DNA of 64,000 bases from Erigeron canadensis (lineage: Eukaryota > Streptophyta > Magnoliopsida > Asterales > Asteraceae), in the NCBI RefSeq assembly GCF_010389155.1, contig NC_057765.1:22632980-22696979 (forward strand), read 5' to 3'. This document shows, one piece after another, positions 31,527 through 43,503 of this stretch. Under the pieces are notes generated by a model that did not search any database, had not been told where the DNA came from, and saw only the letters and a program-made list of their open reading frames with translations. Each line of letters starts with the position of its first letter. Within the stretch, counting starts at the first letter, position 1. The position numbers were made by a program, and so were the translations under genes.

Positions 31527-32145
31527 TGTGAGTCCCTCAATAGCTACAGATCGCTCTCGAGATCGTTTATTGTTATGTCGTGAGTGCGGAATCCTCACGA
31601 GATAACTAGTTTGATTAGTTATCGTGTATATCGCTAATTATCAAGTAAATAATTAGCCGTATGATGCTATATTCGTTTCTATAAGCTATAGAACGAACTT
31701 AGTCGCCTGGTGTATGTGTATGTCGAATGTGATACCTCAATTTAGGGTATTCATTCGTATATATATGTTTCAGATCGAAACTGGGCTTGCTGGGCTTTGT
31801 TCTTACGAACTTAGCAGCCCAGCCCATGTAACGAAGTTAATCTTCGTTTGTACCAAACGAAGTTTATCTTCGTTATCTTCGTTAGATGTAAGACTTGGTT
31901 ATATTCCTAAATGTTTCATCAACAAGGAATCCTAACACATATTATGTTTGTACTTGTATAACACACAACAAACATCATTCATAACATATATATAACACCA
32001 AAACATGCAATCGATCTTTACCAAAACATAAAGTCCATAATCTATCAATTACATATATATAGATATGACATAAAGTAACATAATGTCTTAATCTAAAAGA
32101 CAGATCAAATCTAAGTTGCTGTTGTCACATCAACGTGCATCAACA
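31527..32145 (-). repeat. 5' LTR of element C (619 bp)
   Basis: TGTGAGTCCC...GCATCAACA followed by the TGCCC duplication. It carries the same hairpin cluster (about 31830-31883) and TATA box (about 31758-31766) as the 3' LTR. Confidence 0.93.
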
Positions 32146-32345
32146 TGCCCAGCAAAGGCTGGAGGGCCTTTTCTACCTATGGTGGAACATGGAAGCAGCC
32201 TCTCTACCTTTTGTAGGGGTAAGGCTGTCTACATCTCAACCTCCCCCATACACCGTCGAAGACGGTATTGGAAACCAAAACCCGTGGAAGACGGCACTGG
32301 GAGTTACTTACTTACTTTTTTTAGTAAGGAGGTTAAAACTATGTA
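32146..32345 (+). mobile_element. tRNA-derived SINE, 3' part
   Basis: Continues the SINE from 7108 after one copy of TGCCC. The body contains TTTTGTAGGGGTAAGGCTG and ACATCTCAACCTCCCCCAT, wording I recall from plant Au-type SINE bodies (recollection, not searched). It ends in ACTTACTTACTTTTTTTAGTAAG. The SINE end is approximate, and the ORFs read through it are not genes. Confidence 0.75.
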
Positions 32346-32560
32346 ATTAATCCTTTTTACTAGATATTTCTTGCACCACCATATTTTGAACACATCATCA
32401 CTTTCTATTAGATATTTAATCCTTTATAAATATTATCATTAAGTTTATAAAAAGCTAGTATATATTTTATATACTTAGACAAATTATATAAAAATATTTA
32501 ACTAGATATTTGTTTTAACCATTAGAAAATGAACACATCACCACTTTTCTTTAATCACCA
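32346..32560. other. AT-rich spacer after the SINE
   Basis: No ORF. An imperfect duplication of AACACATCAyCACTTTyyTT with neighbouring ACTAGATATTT words occurs at about 32385-32410 and 32520-32550. Otherwise nothing seen. Confidence 0.4.
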
Positions 32561-35490
32561 CCACATGATACTTCTTGCCTTGGCCACTAAGAAACGCCCC
32601 TCTTCCCTTGATATGTCATGCTTTTCACCCCGAAAGTAAAACACATAAAAGAGTTTGAAAGGGGGCTATGACTCACCTTGATATGTCACGCATTATATTC
32701 ATATATCCAAAATGAGTACTTCCCATCTATAGCTTCCTTGATCATATATTCCTTATGCTCCTTATTCGTATATCAAAGCCAAACCTATCCCTACGAGAGG
32801 ACTAATATACATAAGTTCCTACCTTAAGACATCACTTAGAAATGCCACTTTCATTATGTTGCTATAAATGGTGGGATCCAAGTATATTGCTAACATTCAC
32901 ATCGTTTTGGTTGTAGAGATTGATGGTGTAAAAGGTTACTTCCATTACATGCGTAGTTATATGTTGTTAGATTTTCGGTAACTTGGCTTCATTTGTGGTT
33001 TCACTTGATATATTAGGTTATCATATAGAAATGCCATATTAGGTTATATTATCCTTATTCATCATTTGATGTGTAACTGATTTTAGCACGAATTAGCATT
33101 TGTGATATCAATATATAGTTTGGTTAACATAATTACTTATGTTTATCTCACTTAATCATCTTTGTTTTATTTTGATTACACTTGTCTTCAACTCACATAT
33201 TTCTTGATTTGTCTTACGATTACTTGGTTCATGAAATTCGTTTAAGTGGTATGGGTCATTATCAATTGGGCCAAGTGTTATGGGCTTTTAAGTGATTTAG
33301 GCTAAATTTAGTTATTGGGCTTGACCTTGTTTGGGTTATGTGCTTAATGGGTCATATTGATTATTGGCGTATATAGGTTATTGGGCCAATTGGGCATACA
33401 GATTTATGGTCCTTTTTGGGTTCACTAATTGGGTCGGGCTAGCCCATTAACTCTTTGGTTCATTACATAACCCATTACACAAATTATTAGTTCAGTTCAA
33501 AATTTTCTGTTTTTACTTCACATTTTTATGAAATATTGGCTACTATTTTGGGGTCAAGACGAATTATTTGGACCTTCATAATTTTTACAAAGTGACTTAT
33601 ATGTATCTAGTATTTTTGTGAATTTTTGGTGAATTTTTAGATAATGTTTGGTGTCCTTAAAAATTATCCAAACACAAACTGTCCCGAATGGGCACTGCTT
33701 GCGACATCAGAAGTTTTATAAAAGTTCTCGGGGTTTTGATTGTTGGAAAAATTCCATGATTTATTTTAATTTCAGGTCACATTGAAATAATTTCCACCAA
33801 GTATGACCTCATGGAGCCTTTTGGTTTAGGAGATAAAAATTGTTAAAGTTTATAAAATATTCAAACAAAATTACAGTTTTGACCAGTTTCAGTAGAAAAA
33901 TCATATATTTTGTTTGGTTCAGTGTTTTTTAGTAATTCCAATTGAAGGTTAAACTTAACTCGTTCCCCTACAACTTTTATTTTGAAAGTTTTTCTTGAAA
34001 ATGCCCTCACTTATTCAGTTTACCCGTCCTAAGACAGAAGATCAATTATGTCAGAATGTTTATTGGTTATATCAACTCACCAATGGTGTTGGTTGCTTGT
34101 TTTAGCCTCTAGATTACCACTAACAAGATAATTACTTTATTTTGTATCTCTTAACATCAAATATACATATTTCAATCAATTTCAAGTTCATCAATCATCC
34201 TTCAAAGATCCATCTCAAGTCCAAGCTCTTAACAACTAATTTAACACAACTTATGTACTTGCATGACAAGATCTAACCTTGTTAACAACAAAACCTTTAT
34301 TAAATCTTACTTTTAACATCAAAATGAGTTTATCCATGAAAATATACAGAAATATATTTATGAGTATACGCAAATATATCTTTATTTTCTTCAAGCAAAA
34401 AGTCACTTCCACTAGACATTAACATAAAACAACACTTTTGGGTCTTACTTGAGTTAAATCCTTGAATCTTTCCCCTAGATCTTGACATGCAATGGCATGA
34501 AAGGAAAGATTCTATTAACATGCCTTATCAAGTGTGTTTTTCAAAGAATCAAGAGAAAACATAGACTTTTGATAATGATCTTTTAGTATATACAAAAACA
34601 TGATAGATTAAACAAAGAGATAGAGGTTTATACCCTTGATGAACTTGGTTTTGATGACGAAAAGGTGAAGATTTTCGTGGCTTTCTAGACTCCATATAAC
34701 CCTTAATCCAAGCTTGGAATAACCCTTAAACCTTATTTGAATTAACCCTTTAATAATTTAGCCTAAAACCCTTATTATTATAGTTGATAGTTAAAGATTT
34801 AAACCTTCATTATGTGGGGTTGATTATGGTATAGATTTGTTACAATAAGGAGTTTCAAAGATGATGTTTATCGATTGTTTTTGGGGTGTTCAAAGGCATT
34901 TTTTTGCCTTCTTTTTGATGTCCACGAGAAGAGAGAACAAGAGAGAGAGAGAGAGAGAGGGTGGAGGGTGTGTGTAAGAGAGAGGGGAGTGTAAGAGGAA
35001 ATATGTGTGTATGGGTTGTGTTTGAGAGAAATGAGAGTAAAAGAGTGAAGTGTGTGTGTGTGTGTGTGTGTAGCCGTTCAAAAGAAAGGAAGGGGGAGAA
35101 AGTGGGCTAGGTGGTTGCTCATTGGTTGACAAGAGTAGTAAAAGACTAACCATGGTTTGGTGGTGGTGCTTGGTGATGCACTTGGATGGATAGAAGGCTA
35201 GATGCATGCTCATGCCATGTATATATGTATTTATATATTTATGGGTGTGTAGTAGAGTGTACACATGAGGGTAAGGTGTAAGAAGTGTAAGAAATAGTTG
35301 CTTGCTTATTGGTTAGTTGATATTTATGCATGTGGTGTGTTTTATATATTTAATTTTTTTATGAACTCATTTATATAACCATGCATATATATGTCTTTTA
35401 TTAATATTTGTTGCATCATATGTGTATATAATTACATATGTCATATTATTATAAACTCCAAATGCTTATTATTATTATTTGGGTTGTTGG
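32561..35490 (-). repeat. Region G: decayed Gypsy-type LTR-like sequence
   Basis: No ORF of substance. The layout parallels LTRs E and F: an AAAGGGGGCTATGACTCACC block near the left end (E has AAAGGGGAAATAAGTGAACTCAC), then long AT-rich sequence. Near the right end is a minus-strand TATA box (CATAAATATATAAATA, about 35230-35245) with a CT-rich leader. It contains (GA)n at 34938-34960 and (GT)n at 35049-35071. Neither terminus nor a target duplication was found, so both ends are approximate and the call is tentative. The 124-codon ORF at 34890-35264 reads the simple repeats and is not a gene. Confidence 0.4.
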
Positions 35491-35632
35491 ATTAATTGGG
35501 ATACTTGAATTCTTGCTTGGTAGATAGTGTACGCATTAATTCAAGATTATCGTTTCTTTGAGATTGGCTTTGATTATTCAATTAGAATTTGTAAGGCATT
35601 TCTAAGATGACTAGCTATTTTTAAGCATTCCA
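35491..35632. other. Spacer, nothing recognised
   Basis: 142 bp of AT-rich sequence between region G and the inverted-repeat arm. Confidence 0.4.
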
Positions 35633-35879
35633 TTAAACTAAGTCGAGCCATAATTGGAACCAACTACACAATTAAAAAACATCTTAAAGGTGAATACTTA
35701 AACAAACAAGATAATGTACATATAAAGATACAACAAATTAAAACAAGTACAACTTCCGTCAATTGTTTTACACAAGTTCCAAACACATCAAACTTATATA
35801 AAATCAAAGAATAATGATAAAGAAAATTATTTCATCTCCAAAGAAAAAAAAAATCATTGTGACAATTTATCAAACACCT
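35633..35879 (-). repeat. Left arm of a 245-bp inverted repeat (Harbinger 5' fragment)
   Basis: The reverse complement matches 40266-40510 over its full length with scattered differences. It covers the upstream sequence and first codons (ATGGCTCGA) of a PIF/Harbinger transposase gene. No transposase body follows, so it is an isolated fragment facing the full element 4.4 kb away. Confidence 0.85.
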
Positions 35880-36788
35880 TTCATTAGTCAATATGAATAC
35901 CGTCAAATGAACACGCCCGCATCATGATATATTTACAATTATGTTCCGGACCATAATTCTAACTATATCATTCCTCACACGTGTACCTTTAACTATACTC
36001 ACACATCATAATGTCCAACATTTCCTTTATAATTTACTACGGCATAATTATACTAACTACAAAACACACAATAAATACACATTATACACACAAAACATAT
36101 ACACATATAACACCAAATGAAATACTATGTACTACTTGCGTCGCATACCACATTCGTGTATCACAATATCTTGCACCCTTCTTATAGATGACCACCTATT
36201 CCACCAATGTACCTTTCCTTACGTACATAACATCCATCATAAACAAATCTTAATTGATCTCACATTATCATCATAATCTTGCAACGGATAAATCGAGAAA
36301 ATAGAGGATTAAAGGCTACCAACATAATTTACTTCAACAAACACTTCTCATCTTGAACCACTATGAGTTGCATCACATATATCACGTAAGGATGTAATAC
36401 TACATAGCATATCACTTCGTTCATGACAATCCGTAAATTCGTGTATCTCCGAGCTCTTTGTCACATAAGACATCATCAAGTTTCAACATTTAATAATACT
36501 ACAAACATATTCCACCTAATTCTTTAATAACATTTCGTCTTACCATTAAGCATCAATATTTAGCAACGGGTTCAACAAGAGGTAAAGAAATTAAAACAAA
36601 TCAACCTTCTTTATGCATAATCCACAACCAACTTATAATACCTTAATTTTACACTCTCACTTTTCCCAACCCGTCCTAAAGGCATTTTCATCTTAGAGCT
36701 AAAGCATTACTACTTGAGCCTATCATTTCTCATACGGTTTAAGTCCAAAATCCTAAGGTCTTGGTCAAATTTTGGTTCACTTAAACCA

Positions 36789-36802
36789 TTTCTCTGATAC
36801 CA
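36789..36802 (-). other. Primer-binding site of element F
   Basis: Minus-strand TGGTATCAGAGAAA adjacent to the LTR; an initiator-Met type site matching for ten to eleven bases. Confidence 0.8.
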
Positions 36803-37830
36803 ACTTGTAACACCCGTTGTTTTAAAACCTGGATTTCAAAAAAACTTTTGCCAAACAACGTTTAAAACGTAGCGGAAAAGGATCACTTTAAAACTTCCCC
36901 ATCCGTAACCGAATGGTACCTTTATAAAATGGTGTTACTAACGTGCATCATCAAAACAATATAAATGAAATCCAAGTCTTGGCACAAACATAAATGCCAT
37001 TCATTATTACAAGCATCGAAAACGTAAATATTGTAGCCGAAACATAGGCTATGGGAAGTTTAAGCATTCAACAATCTATGCTAGTCTTCTTTATTGCATC
37101 TACCCATCTCACCGAGCTAATCCTTTCTTAGCTCATACCTGCTTATCCTGAAGGACACAACATTTTCATAAAAGCAAGTGTTAACTAATAAAATTAGCTA
37201 AGTAAGATACACACATTTTGATAAAACGTTCTTCATTTTACTTTCATAAAACTTCGTCATATTTTACTTATCAAAACATGATCACATTACACTTCATTCA
37301 CAATTATCATAGATCAACCCATACTTCCCTTTTCCCACATTGCATCACATTTCATTTCATATCAACATATACATCATATTATCATATACCCACATCTTAA
37401 TGAGTATCTTATATCATATCAACATAGACTTACCACTTAAATGTAACTTCATATCATATCTTGGCATATCACGCATAAACTTGTCACACGTATTCATATT
37501 AGCACATATTCTCACGTCACATGGTGGTCTCACAACGTAAAGCACATATACTTCTTCCACACATATCTTATTATCATCTTAATCAGCTTAATCGACTTCA
37601 TCTTACGTCTTACATATCACACATAAACATATCACACATATATGCATAGCACATGTAGGACATATACTCCTAATTGTGCCTATGCATCGTTCTTATCACA
37701 CGTCTCAACACATCTTATTAAATCTCACGTCACCTTGTAATCCCACATCTTAAATTACATGTACATCTTTCTCACATATTCATATATTTATCTTAATCAA
37801 CTTATTCTCACGTCTTACATCTTTACATAT

Positions 37831-37947
37831 TACGCCCTAGCATTACAACTAGCACGATTTCCCACATCTTACGCACTAGCATTACATCTAGCACGATTTC
37901 CCACGTCTTACGCACTAGCTTTACAACTAGCACGGGTTGAGCTTAAC
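37831..37947. repeat. 39-bp tandem repeat, three copies, in LTR F
   Basis: Unit starts TACGCMCTAGC at 37831, 37870 and 37909; a diverged further copy lies near 38014-38050. Confidence 0.85.
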
Positions 37948-38888
37948 ACTTCTCACGTCAATCTCACGTATTTAGCTATAGCATTTCCCACGTATTTATC
38001 TTTCTTACTTTTACGCACTAACACTAAGGCTAGAACGATTTCCCACATTTCACACTTTACTTTAACATTAGGTATATTCATTACCTAAGTAATCTCACAT
38101 CTACTTTAATTTTTAATCCCACTAACATGCACAACTCATAGCAATTCCCATGTGTATCTAGTGAACTAGACATGTCATACTTAAGTCCCACATACAAGCC
38201 ATCACATATCAACATTAAGGCATATCAACGACATTATCAACAACACATATCTTAAACATATCATAGCAACGTCATTATAAGCATTATACTTCATATGCAC
38301 ATATATACTTCTACTTTAAACGTCATCATATCAACATAAATCATTTCAACATGCATATATTACCACATAACCTCCCGCATAACCCGGAAAACCCAACACA
38401 CATAAGATAATCCGATTAAGAGGTTATTTATAGAAAACCACATTTTATTGTGCCTCCAGCATGAGAAAAGTTATGTATCTTACCTCGTTGAAGAGCACAT
38501 TAAGAGCACAATAAATGATAACGTAAGTTATCGAGCTTTGCAATTATTCCCGGCTTACCTATAATCATTAAACCACATAATGAGCTAATCAAATATCCAC
38601 TTACTTATGGTCATAACTCAGGTCTAGATACCTATAGATATGACCCATGACAAAACTTGATGCATCGGAGGTTCGATTAATGCTTTAGAGCTTACATAAC
38701 TCGACGGAACTCGACATTCACTCACTAAATTAACCTTTCTGAAAACTTGACATCATCATCATCTTATAAAAGCATAACCATTAGAAAGTAGACTCACTCA
38801 CGATTCCGTGGATAGCTTATTCGTCAAAAACGGAGTTACAGTTCAAAAGTTATGACCGTTTAATAACGTTAACAAAATCAGTCCCTAA

Positions 38889-38950
38889 CGGGAGTTACGA
38901 ATATTTGTAACGGGAGTTACGAATATTTGTAAAGGGAGTTACAGTGGAGG
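38889..38950. repeat. 22-bp tandem repeat in LTR F
   Basis: CGGGAGTTACGAATATTTGTAA twice exactly (38889-38932), followed by a partial third copy and later GGGAGTTAC words to about 38980. Confidence 0.88.
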
Positions 38951-40265
38951 TGCTATCACAGTTACCCTGCTAAGGGGAGTTACGACGACCAGACGTGAAA
39001 AACAACTTCAAAACCTAACCAAACACATCCCGAACGATTTTAACACATCTCCAGGTCTTATGAACATCAAATACACTTAAAATAAGACCAACATCACTCA
39101 TTGAAAACACCAATTGATCCTTACATCAACTGCATAAATGAATCCCTCTTTTTGATCATCAAAATGACCCGAAACCACAACGTTTGATTCAAAAACATGA
39201 TTGAACACACATGGATCTAATTAAACACCTGGGATTCACTTATTTACATATAAACAACATTATTCAACATTAAACTTTGCATCTTGACATAGTTAATCAA
39301 CTCTATTAATAATTTTACTCACGAAAACGTCGTTTTTAACCGAAAACATCAACTTCCAACAACCCCAGCCCTCATGGTCGAATTTATAGGGACAAAACTT
39401 ACTTTAAAACTTAATCAACAATCAATTGATGATATAATACCTGTAGGGTTGATCAACGGATCGAAAACCAAGCAAAAACCCTTCCGAAATCTCCCGAAAT
39501 CTACTATAACTTGAAGAATTAACCTAGGGTTTTGTGTGTGAGAATTTTCTAGGGTTTAGATCTGATTTCCAGCCTTTAGGTTGTGCATAAGCTATTATAT
39601 ATAATGGAATAACTTTCAAAACTTTACATCTAGGCCCTCGCACTTCGTTACAACCCGTTTTGGACCTTAACGGCTCTTTTAACGCCTACGGGGACACTTA
39701 TCGACCCTTATTTCTTATCGGGAACATTAATTGGCTTTATTAATCATTATCAACTTTAATTTCATTACTTTAAATCACTTTAATACATATCTCATGTAGA
39801 TCATTAAATTCACGTAAGCACATATAAAATGCATAGTTACTAACGGTCCTTAACGGCAAGTTAACTGTCAACGTCAAAAAGTTTTGGGATGTTATAGTTT
39901 GTTTAAAGCCCATGAAAAGAAAGACCATTATCTCCATAATACAAATCCATCTTTTCTATTCAACCTACTACCCCCGTTTTTTTCCCATTCCGTGAGAGAA
40001 TGAAGTGATGAAAGACCAATATACCCCCAATAATCCTAAGTTTCAGGTAACCAACTAGCACGATAGTCCATTTATTTATCATTAACAAGAATATGATGGA
40101 CATAAATCTTCAACAGCAAAACTCACAAAAGAACTCTAAGGTATTTTCTTTTCTTTTATGACATTCTTCTTTTGTTGTTGATTGCTTTTTGGTTAATAGC
40201 TCTTTATATTAATGCATATGTGGACCAGATTTTCTATGATTCATGGTAACAATTATTTGTTCACC

Positions 40266-40510
40266 AGGTGTTTGATATATTGTCACAATGAATTTTTTTT
40301 ATTTGGAGATGAAATAATTTTCTTTATCATTATTTATTGATTTTATATAAGTTTGATGTGTTTGGAACTTGTGTAAAACATTTGAAGGAAGTTGTACTTG
40401 TTTTAATTTGTTGTATCTTTATATGTACATTATCTTATTTGTCAAAGTATACACCTTTAAAATGTTTTTTAGTTGTGTAGTTGGTTCCAGTTATGGCTCG
40501 ACATAGCTTA
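40266..40510 (+). repeat. Right arm of the 245-bp inverted repeat
   Basis: Upstream region and first codons of the Harbinger transposase gene, mirrored at 35633-35879. Confidence 0.85.
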
Positions 40511-41752
40511 AACAGATTGAAAAAACTAAGGAAATTAGCTATATGTTGTTTGTTTTGGATCCAGCTTATTAGTTTGGTTAGTTTGTATATGCCATTTGTG
40601 ACGACTATAATTGCTATACGTATACACATGTATCCGCCTAGACCTCCTTACATCATGTTGTACTCTGCAAGAAAATTGTTTACGCAAAGGTTAGTGTACC
40701 GAAGCAACAGGACCTGATATAAACAACTTAGAATGAACACATCAAAATTTGTTAAGCTTTTTCATATGCTTGCTACTGAGGGCAGATTGAAGGCATCAAA
40801 GTATCTTCATATTGATGAACAAGTTGCCATTTTTTTTGTAAATATTGGGTCACCACGTGAAAACAGAGAATTAGGGTTACATTTTCGTCAATCAGGGGAA
40901 ACGGTCAGTAAACATTTTAACAATGTACTCAATGCTATTGTACGATTAGAAAGGTACTTGCTTAAGAAACCCGAGTCGATACCTGAAGATTCAACTGATA
41001 ATATATGGAAATGATTCAAGGTATGTTATCTGCTAGCCTCCAAGGTATCTATAAAATTATTTTGACAAGGTTGTAGCTCTTATTTCATGTTTAATGTTCT
41101 TAAAGGGATGTTTAGGAGCAATGGATGAGACACACATTGATGTGCATGTACTAGAGGAGGACAAACCAAGATATCGTAACCGAAAGGGTGAAATAACAAC
41201 TAATGTTCTTGCTGCTTGCTCTCCTGATATGCAATTAACGTATGTAATAACGGGTTGGGAAGGGTCAGCATCTGATGGTAGAATACTCCGCAGTGCCATT
41301 CTTTGAGAAAATGGATTAAAAGTGAGTAAAGGTAATTACTATCATGTTGATGGTGGATTCACCAATGGAGAAGGATTTCTTGCACCCTTCAGAGGTCAAA
41401 GATATCATTTAAATACTTGGTTTGATGGAAGACGACCCGAGAAGGCTGAAGAATACTTTAACTTGAAACACTCATGTGCAAGGAATGTCATTGAACGGTG
41501 TTTTGGAGTTCTGCAAAAAAAAGGGAAATTCTTAGAGGTCCATCATTTTATCCCATTAAAACACACAATAAAATCATTCTAGCATGTTGCCTTCTACATA
41601 ATTTCATACGCAAAGAATCTTCTAATGATCCGCTTGACAGAGACAACGACATCGAGAATCGTGATCTTGCTTCAACGGTTGAACATATAACTACAGTCGG
41701 GATATACCTGGCAGATTCTATGTTTGATGCATGGAGGTCTAGGCATAATTGA
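40493..41752 (+). pseudogene. PIF/Harbinger transposase (DDE), broken
   Basis: The ATG at 40493 starts a basic N-terminus. The frame runs to a TGA near 40715, continues through the helix-turn-helix region (40733-41014; FVKLF, FRQSGETVSKHFNNVL), then has a TGA near 41012. An 85-bp intron (AAG|GTATGT at 41021, acceptor ending 41105) leads into GCLGAMDETHIDV, which carries the first catalytic Asp. The second Asp lies in GWEGSASDGRIL; another TGA is near 41305. VIERCFGVL carries the Glu. A shift in an A8 run near 41514-41522 moves the end (CCLLHNFIRKE) to another frame. The catalytic residues are all visible; three stops and one frameshift disable it. Confidence 0.88.
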
Positions 41753-41924
41753 TTTAGAAAGTTTAAATGCTACTTTTGTTTACAAGAATGTTATTATGAA
41801 AGCTGAGTTAAAAGTCCTTTTGATGGCTGAATGTAACTCTTGCATTAACTATTAAAAATGTATTTTGTTTATTACTGTGGTACATTCTTATGTGAAATGC
41901 ATCATTAACCTTGAATGTGAAGGT

Positions 41925-42940
41925 ATGAATTCACAAGTGGAAGGTGAAAGAGGCCCAGGAAAGAACAAAAGAAAATGGAATGAGATGGAAGATGAAAAGT
42001 TGGTTGAAGCTATGCTCGATGTGAATAACTCGGGATCTCAATTCAAATCAGACAATGGTTTTAAGCCTGGATTTTTCAATGCCGTGGAAAACCAGTTATC
42101 TGTCGTACTTCCAAATTCAGGAATAAAAGCAAAACCACATATCGAATCACGCATAAAGACTTTGAAAAGTGATTGGTCAGCTGTACACGACATGTTAGAA
42201 TGGAACAACACCAGTGGTTTCGGATGGGACAGCGAAAATAACATGCTTGGCGCATCTCAACCAGTTTGGCATTTAGTTATCTAAAATAAAGTTAATTCAA
42301 TGATGTTCAGTTATATTATGTTGCTAAAATCGTCTAGTTTTTGATCATGCGCTTTTAGGTACACAAGAATGCTGGCAAATGGAGAGGTAAAAAGTTCTCT
42401 CATTATATGGAACTTTGTAATGTGTTTGGAAAGGATCGTGCACATGGAAAACATGCCCAGATAGCTGCATATATCGTCTCTAAGATGGATAAAGAACAAG
42501 AAAATGACGACGATACACAAGACATTGATGACGGTTTAGAAGAATTACCATTTAATAGTAAATTAAACACTTTTCCATCCATTCCATCTGCTCCTCCCCT
42601 TTTAAGAGAAGACTCGGGCAAACGTCAAAAGAGAAAATGATGTAATAGTTTAGATCCTCTTATCATCAGCTTGAAAGACTCGGCAGATATAATTGGTACC
42701 AAGATTGAGCAAGCAACAAAAAGCTTCACCGCAGTTCTAGGAATCGAAAGGGATCGTAAGGAGCTTTGTAAGAAGCTTCACGCGGAGATGAAAAAAGTTG
42801 CTAGTTTAACTTCTTGTGAATGCAACAAAGTTGTACGCATGCTTTCACGCGATGAGGAATATTTGATGGCGATCTTTTATACGGTCGTCGATGAAGATAA
42901 ATTACTATGGTTTTTTTATGCTCTTGAGGGTGAAGAGTGA
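41925..42940 (+). pseudogene. Harbinger partner gene, Myb/SANT-like
   Basis: The ATG at 41925 gives MNSQVEGERGPGKNKRKWNEMEDEKLVEAML, then the trihelix-like Myb/SANT domain (KSDNGFKPGFFNAVENQL, IESRIKTLKSDWSAVHDM). Near 42274 the frame should pass a small intron to an acceptor GCGCTTTTAG at about 42359. It resumes VHKNAGKWRGKKFSHYMELCNVFGKDRA. A TGA near 42640 precedes the C-terminal helical part (42671-42940). In this family the protein binds DNA and helps import the transposase. The TGA fits CGA to TGA; otherwise the gene is nearly complete. Confidence 0.82.
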
Positions 42941-43484
42941 GTAATGCTCACTGATATGCTTCTTAAGGACCATTTTGAAGTAGTATTTTTAATTTCATAT
43001 CTCATGGCTTGCAATGTCTGTAATGACTAATCTATAACTTTTGGTTGTTTACCTGTTTAAGTTAACGACTTTCGCTTTCAAAAGTTTCCATGAATTTGGT
43101 TTTTCAGTTTTTTAATTTGGTTTCCATATCCATAGTTTGTCTAGATAATATGATGAAATATATTAGTATTTTAACTTAGAAAAAGTTTTTTTATTTATTG
43201 ATGATAATGTGATAATTTGTTTGATTGCATTATTAATTAATATGAGTACATGTTAAATGAATTAAGTATCTACTTTAATGTTTTATAGCTAAAAACGAGT
43301 TCTAATTTTGATAGGCAAAGTTCATTTAACAAGGCTATTTATGTCAATTCCTACAATATGTTTTAATGATTCGTTCCATTCCAATGTGGCAACCAAACAT
43401 AAATATGGAATGGTAATGACCTATTCCATTATCCTTCTCATTCCATTCCATCATACATTCCATTATGTTGTTATTCCATTCAGT

Positions 43485-43503
43485 CCAACCAAACATACCC
43501 TAA
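43485..43503 (+). repeat. Right terminal repeat and TAA target of the Harbinger element
   Basis: CCAACCAAACATACCC (43485-43500) followed by TAA. The reverse complement, GGGTATGTTTGGTTGG, is a typical Harbinger end. Confidence 0.75.

Larger units (their letters stand above)
7109..32145 (-). mobile_element. Element C: complete SIRE-like Copia element with third gene, carrying nested D and E
   Basis: Bounded by LTRs at 7109-7725 and 31527-32145 in direct orientation, with the target duplication TGCCC at 7104-7108 and 32146-32150. Minus-strand order: 5' LTR, PBS, leader, gag, pol, long spacer, third gene, polypurine tract, 3' LTR. After removing D and E (and one duplication copy each) the element is about 14.8 kb, large for Copia but normal for SIRE-type elements. 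By eye the LTRs differ by about 13 substitutions and one 2-bp indel over 617 bp (about 2%). Confidence 0.92.
35880..39896 (-). mobile_element. Element F: Gypsy-type 5' LTR plus leader, truncated
   Basis: The minus strand reads LTR (39896 to 36806), PBS, then about 0.9 kb of leader to 35880, where it abuts the inverted Harbinger fragment. No gag, pol or 3' LTR remains. The LTR start on the minus strand, TATAACATCCC, differs from the expected TGTAACATCCC by one transition. The leader shows no long ORF. The predicted duplication at the right end is GTTTG (39897-39901); the left counterpart is lost. Confidence 0.75.
36806..39896 (-). repeat. 5' LTR of element F (3091 bp)
   Basis: On the plus strand it begins TGTAACACCCG and ends GGGATGTTATA. 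The minus-strand TATA box is near 39594-39604. It is AT-rich, with many CACATATC-type words. Contains a 39-bp repeat in three copies (37831-37947, TACGCACTAGCATTACAACT core). The ORFs on the plus strand here are compositional. Confidence 0.78.
39897..43500 (+). mobile_element. PIF/Harbinger DNA transposon, two-gene, inactive
   Basis: Carries a DDE transposase gene and a Myb/SANT-like partner gene in the same orientation, the standard autonomous plant Harbinger layout. The right terminal repeat ends CCAACCAAACATACCC at 43500 followed by TAA (43501-43503), the 3-bp Harbinger target. Subterminal ATTCCATT repeats lie at 43370-43480. No matching left terminal repeat is present; the element meets LTR F at 39896. 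If the left repeat reads GGGTATGTTTG, F may have inserted within it (GTTTG at 39897). Inactive because both genes have stops. Confidence 0.8.

Noticed and set aside
34890..35264. 124-codon His/Thr/Ser-rich ORF
   Set aside because: Reads (GA)n and (GT)n simple repeats.
35860..35890. CAAAC at the left end of F as its target duplication
   Set aside because: It lies in the inverted-repeat arm in reverse orientation and away from a recognisable LTR end; likely coincidence.
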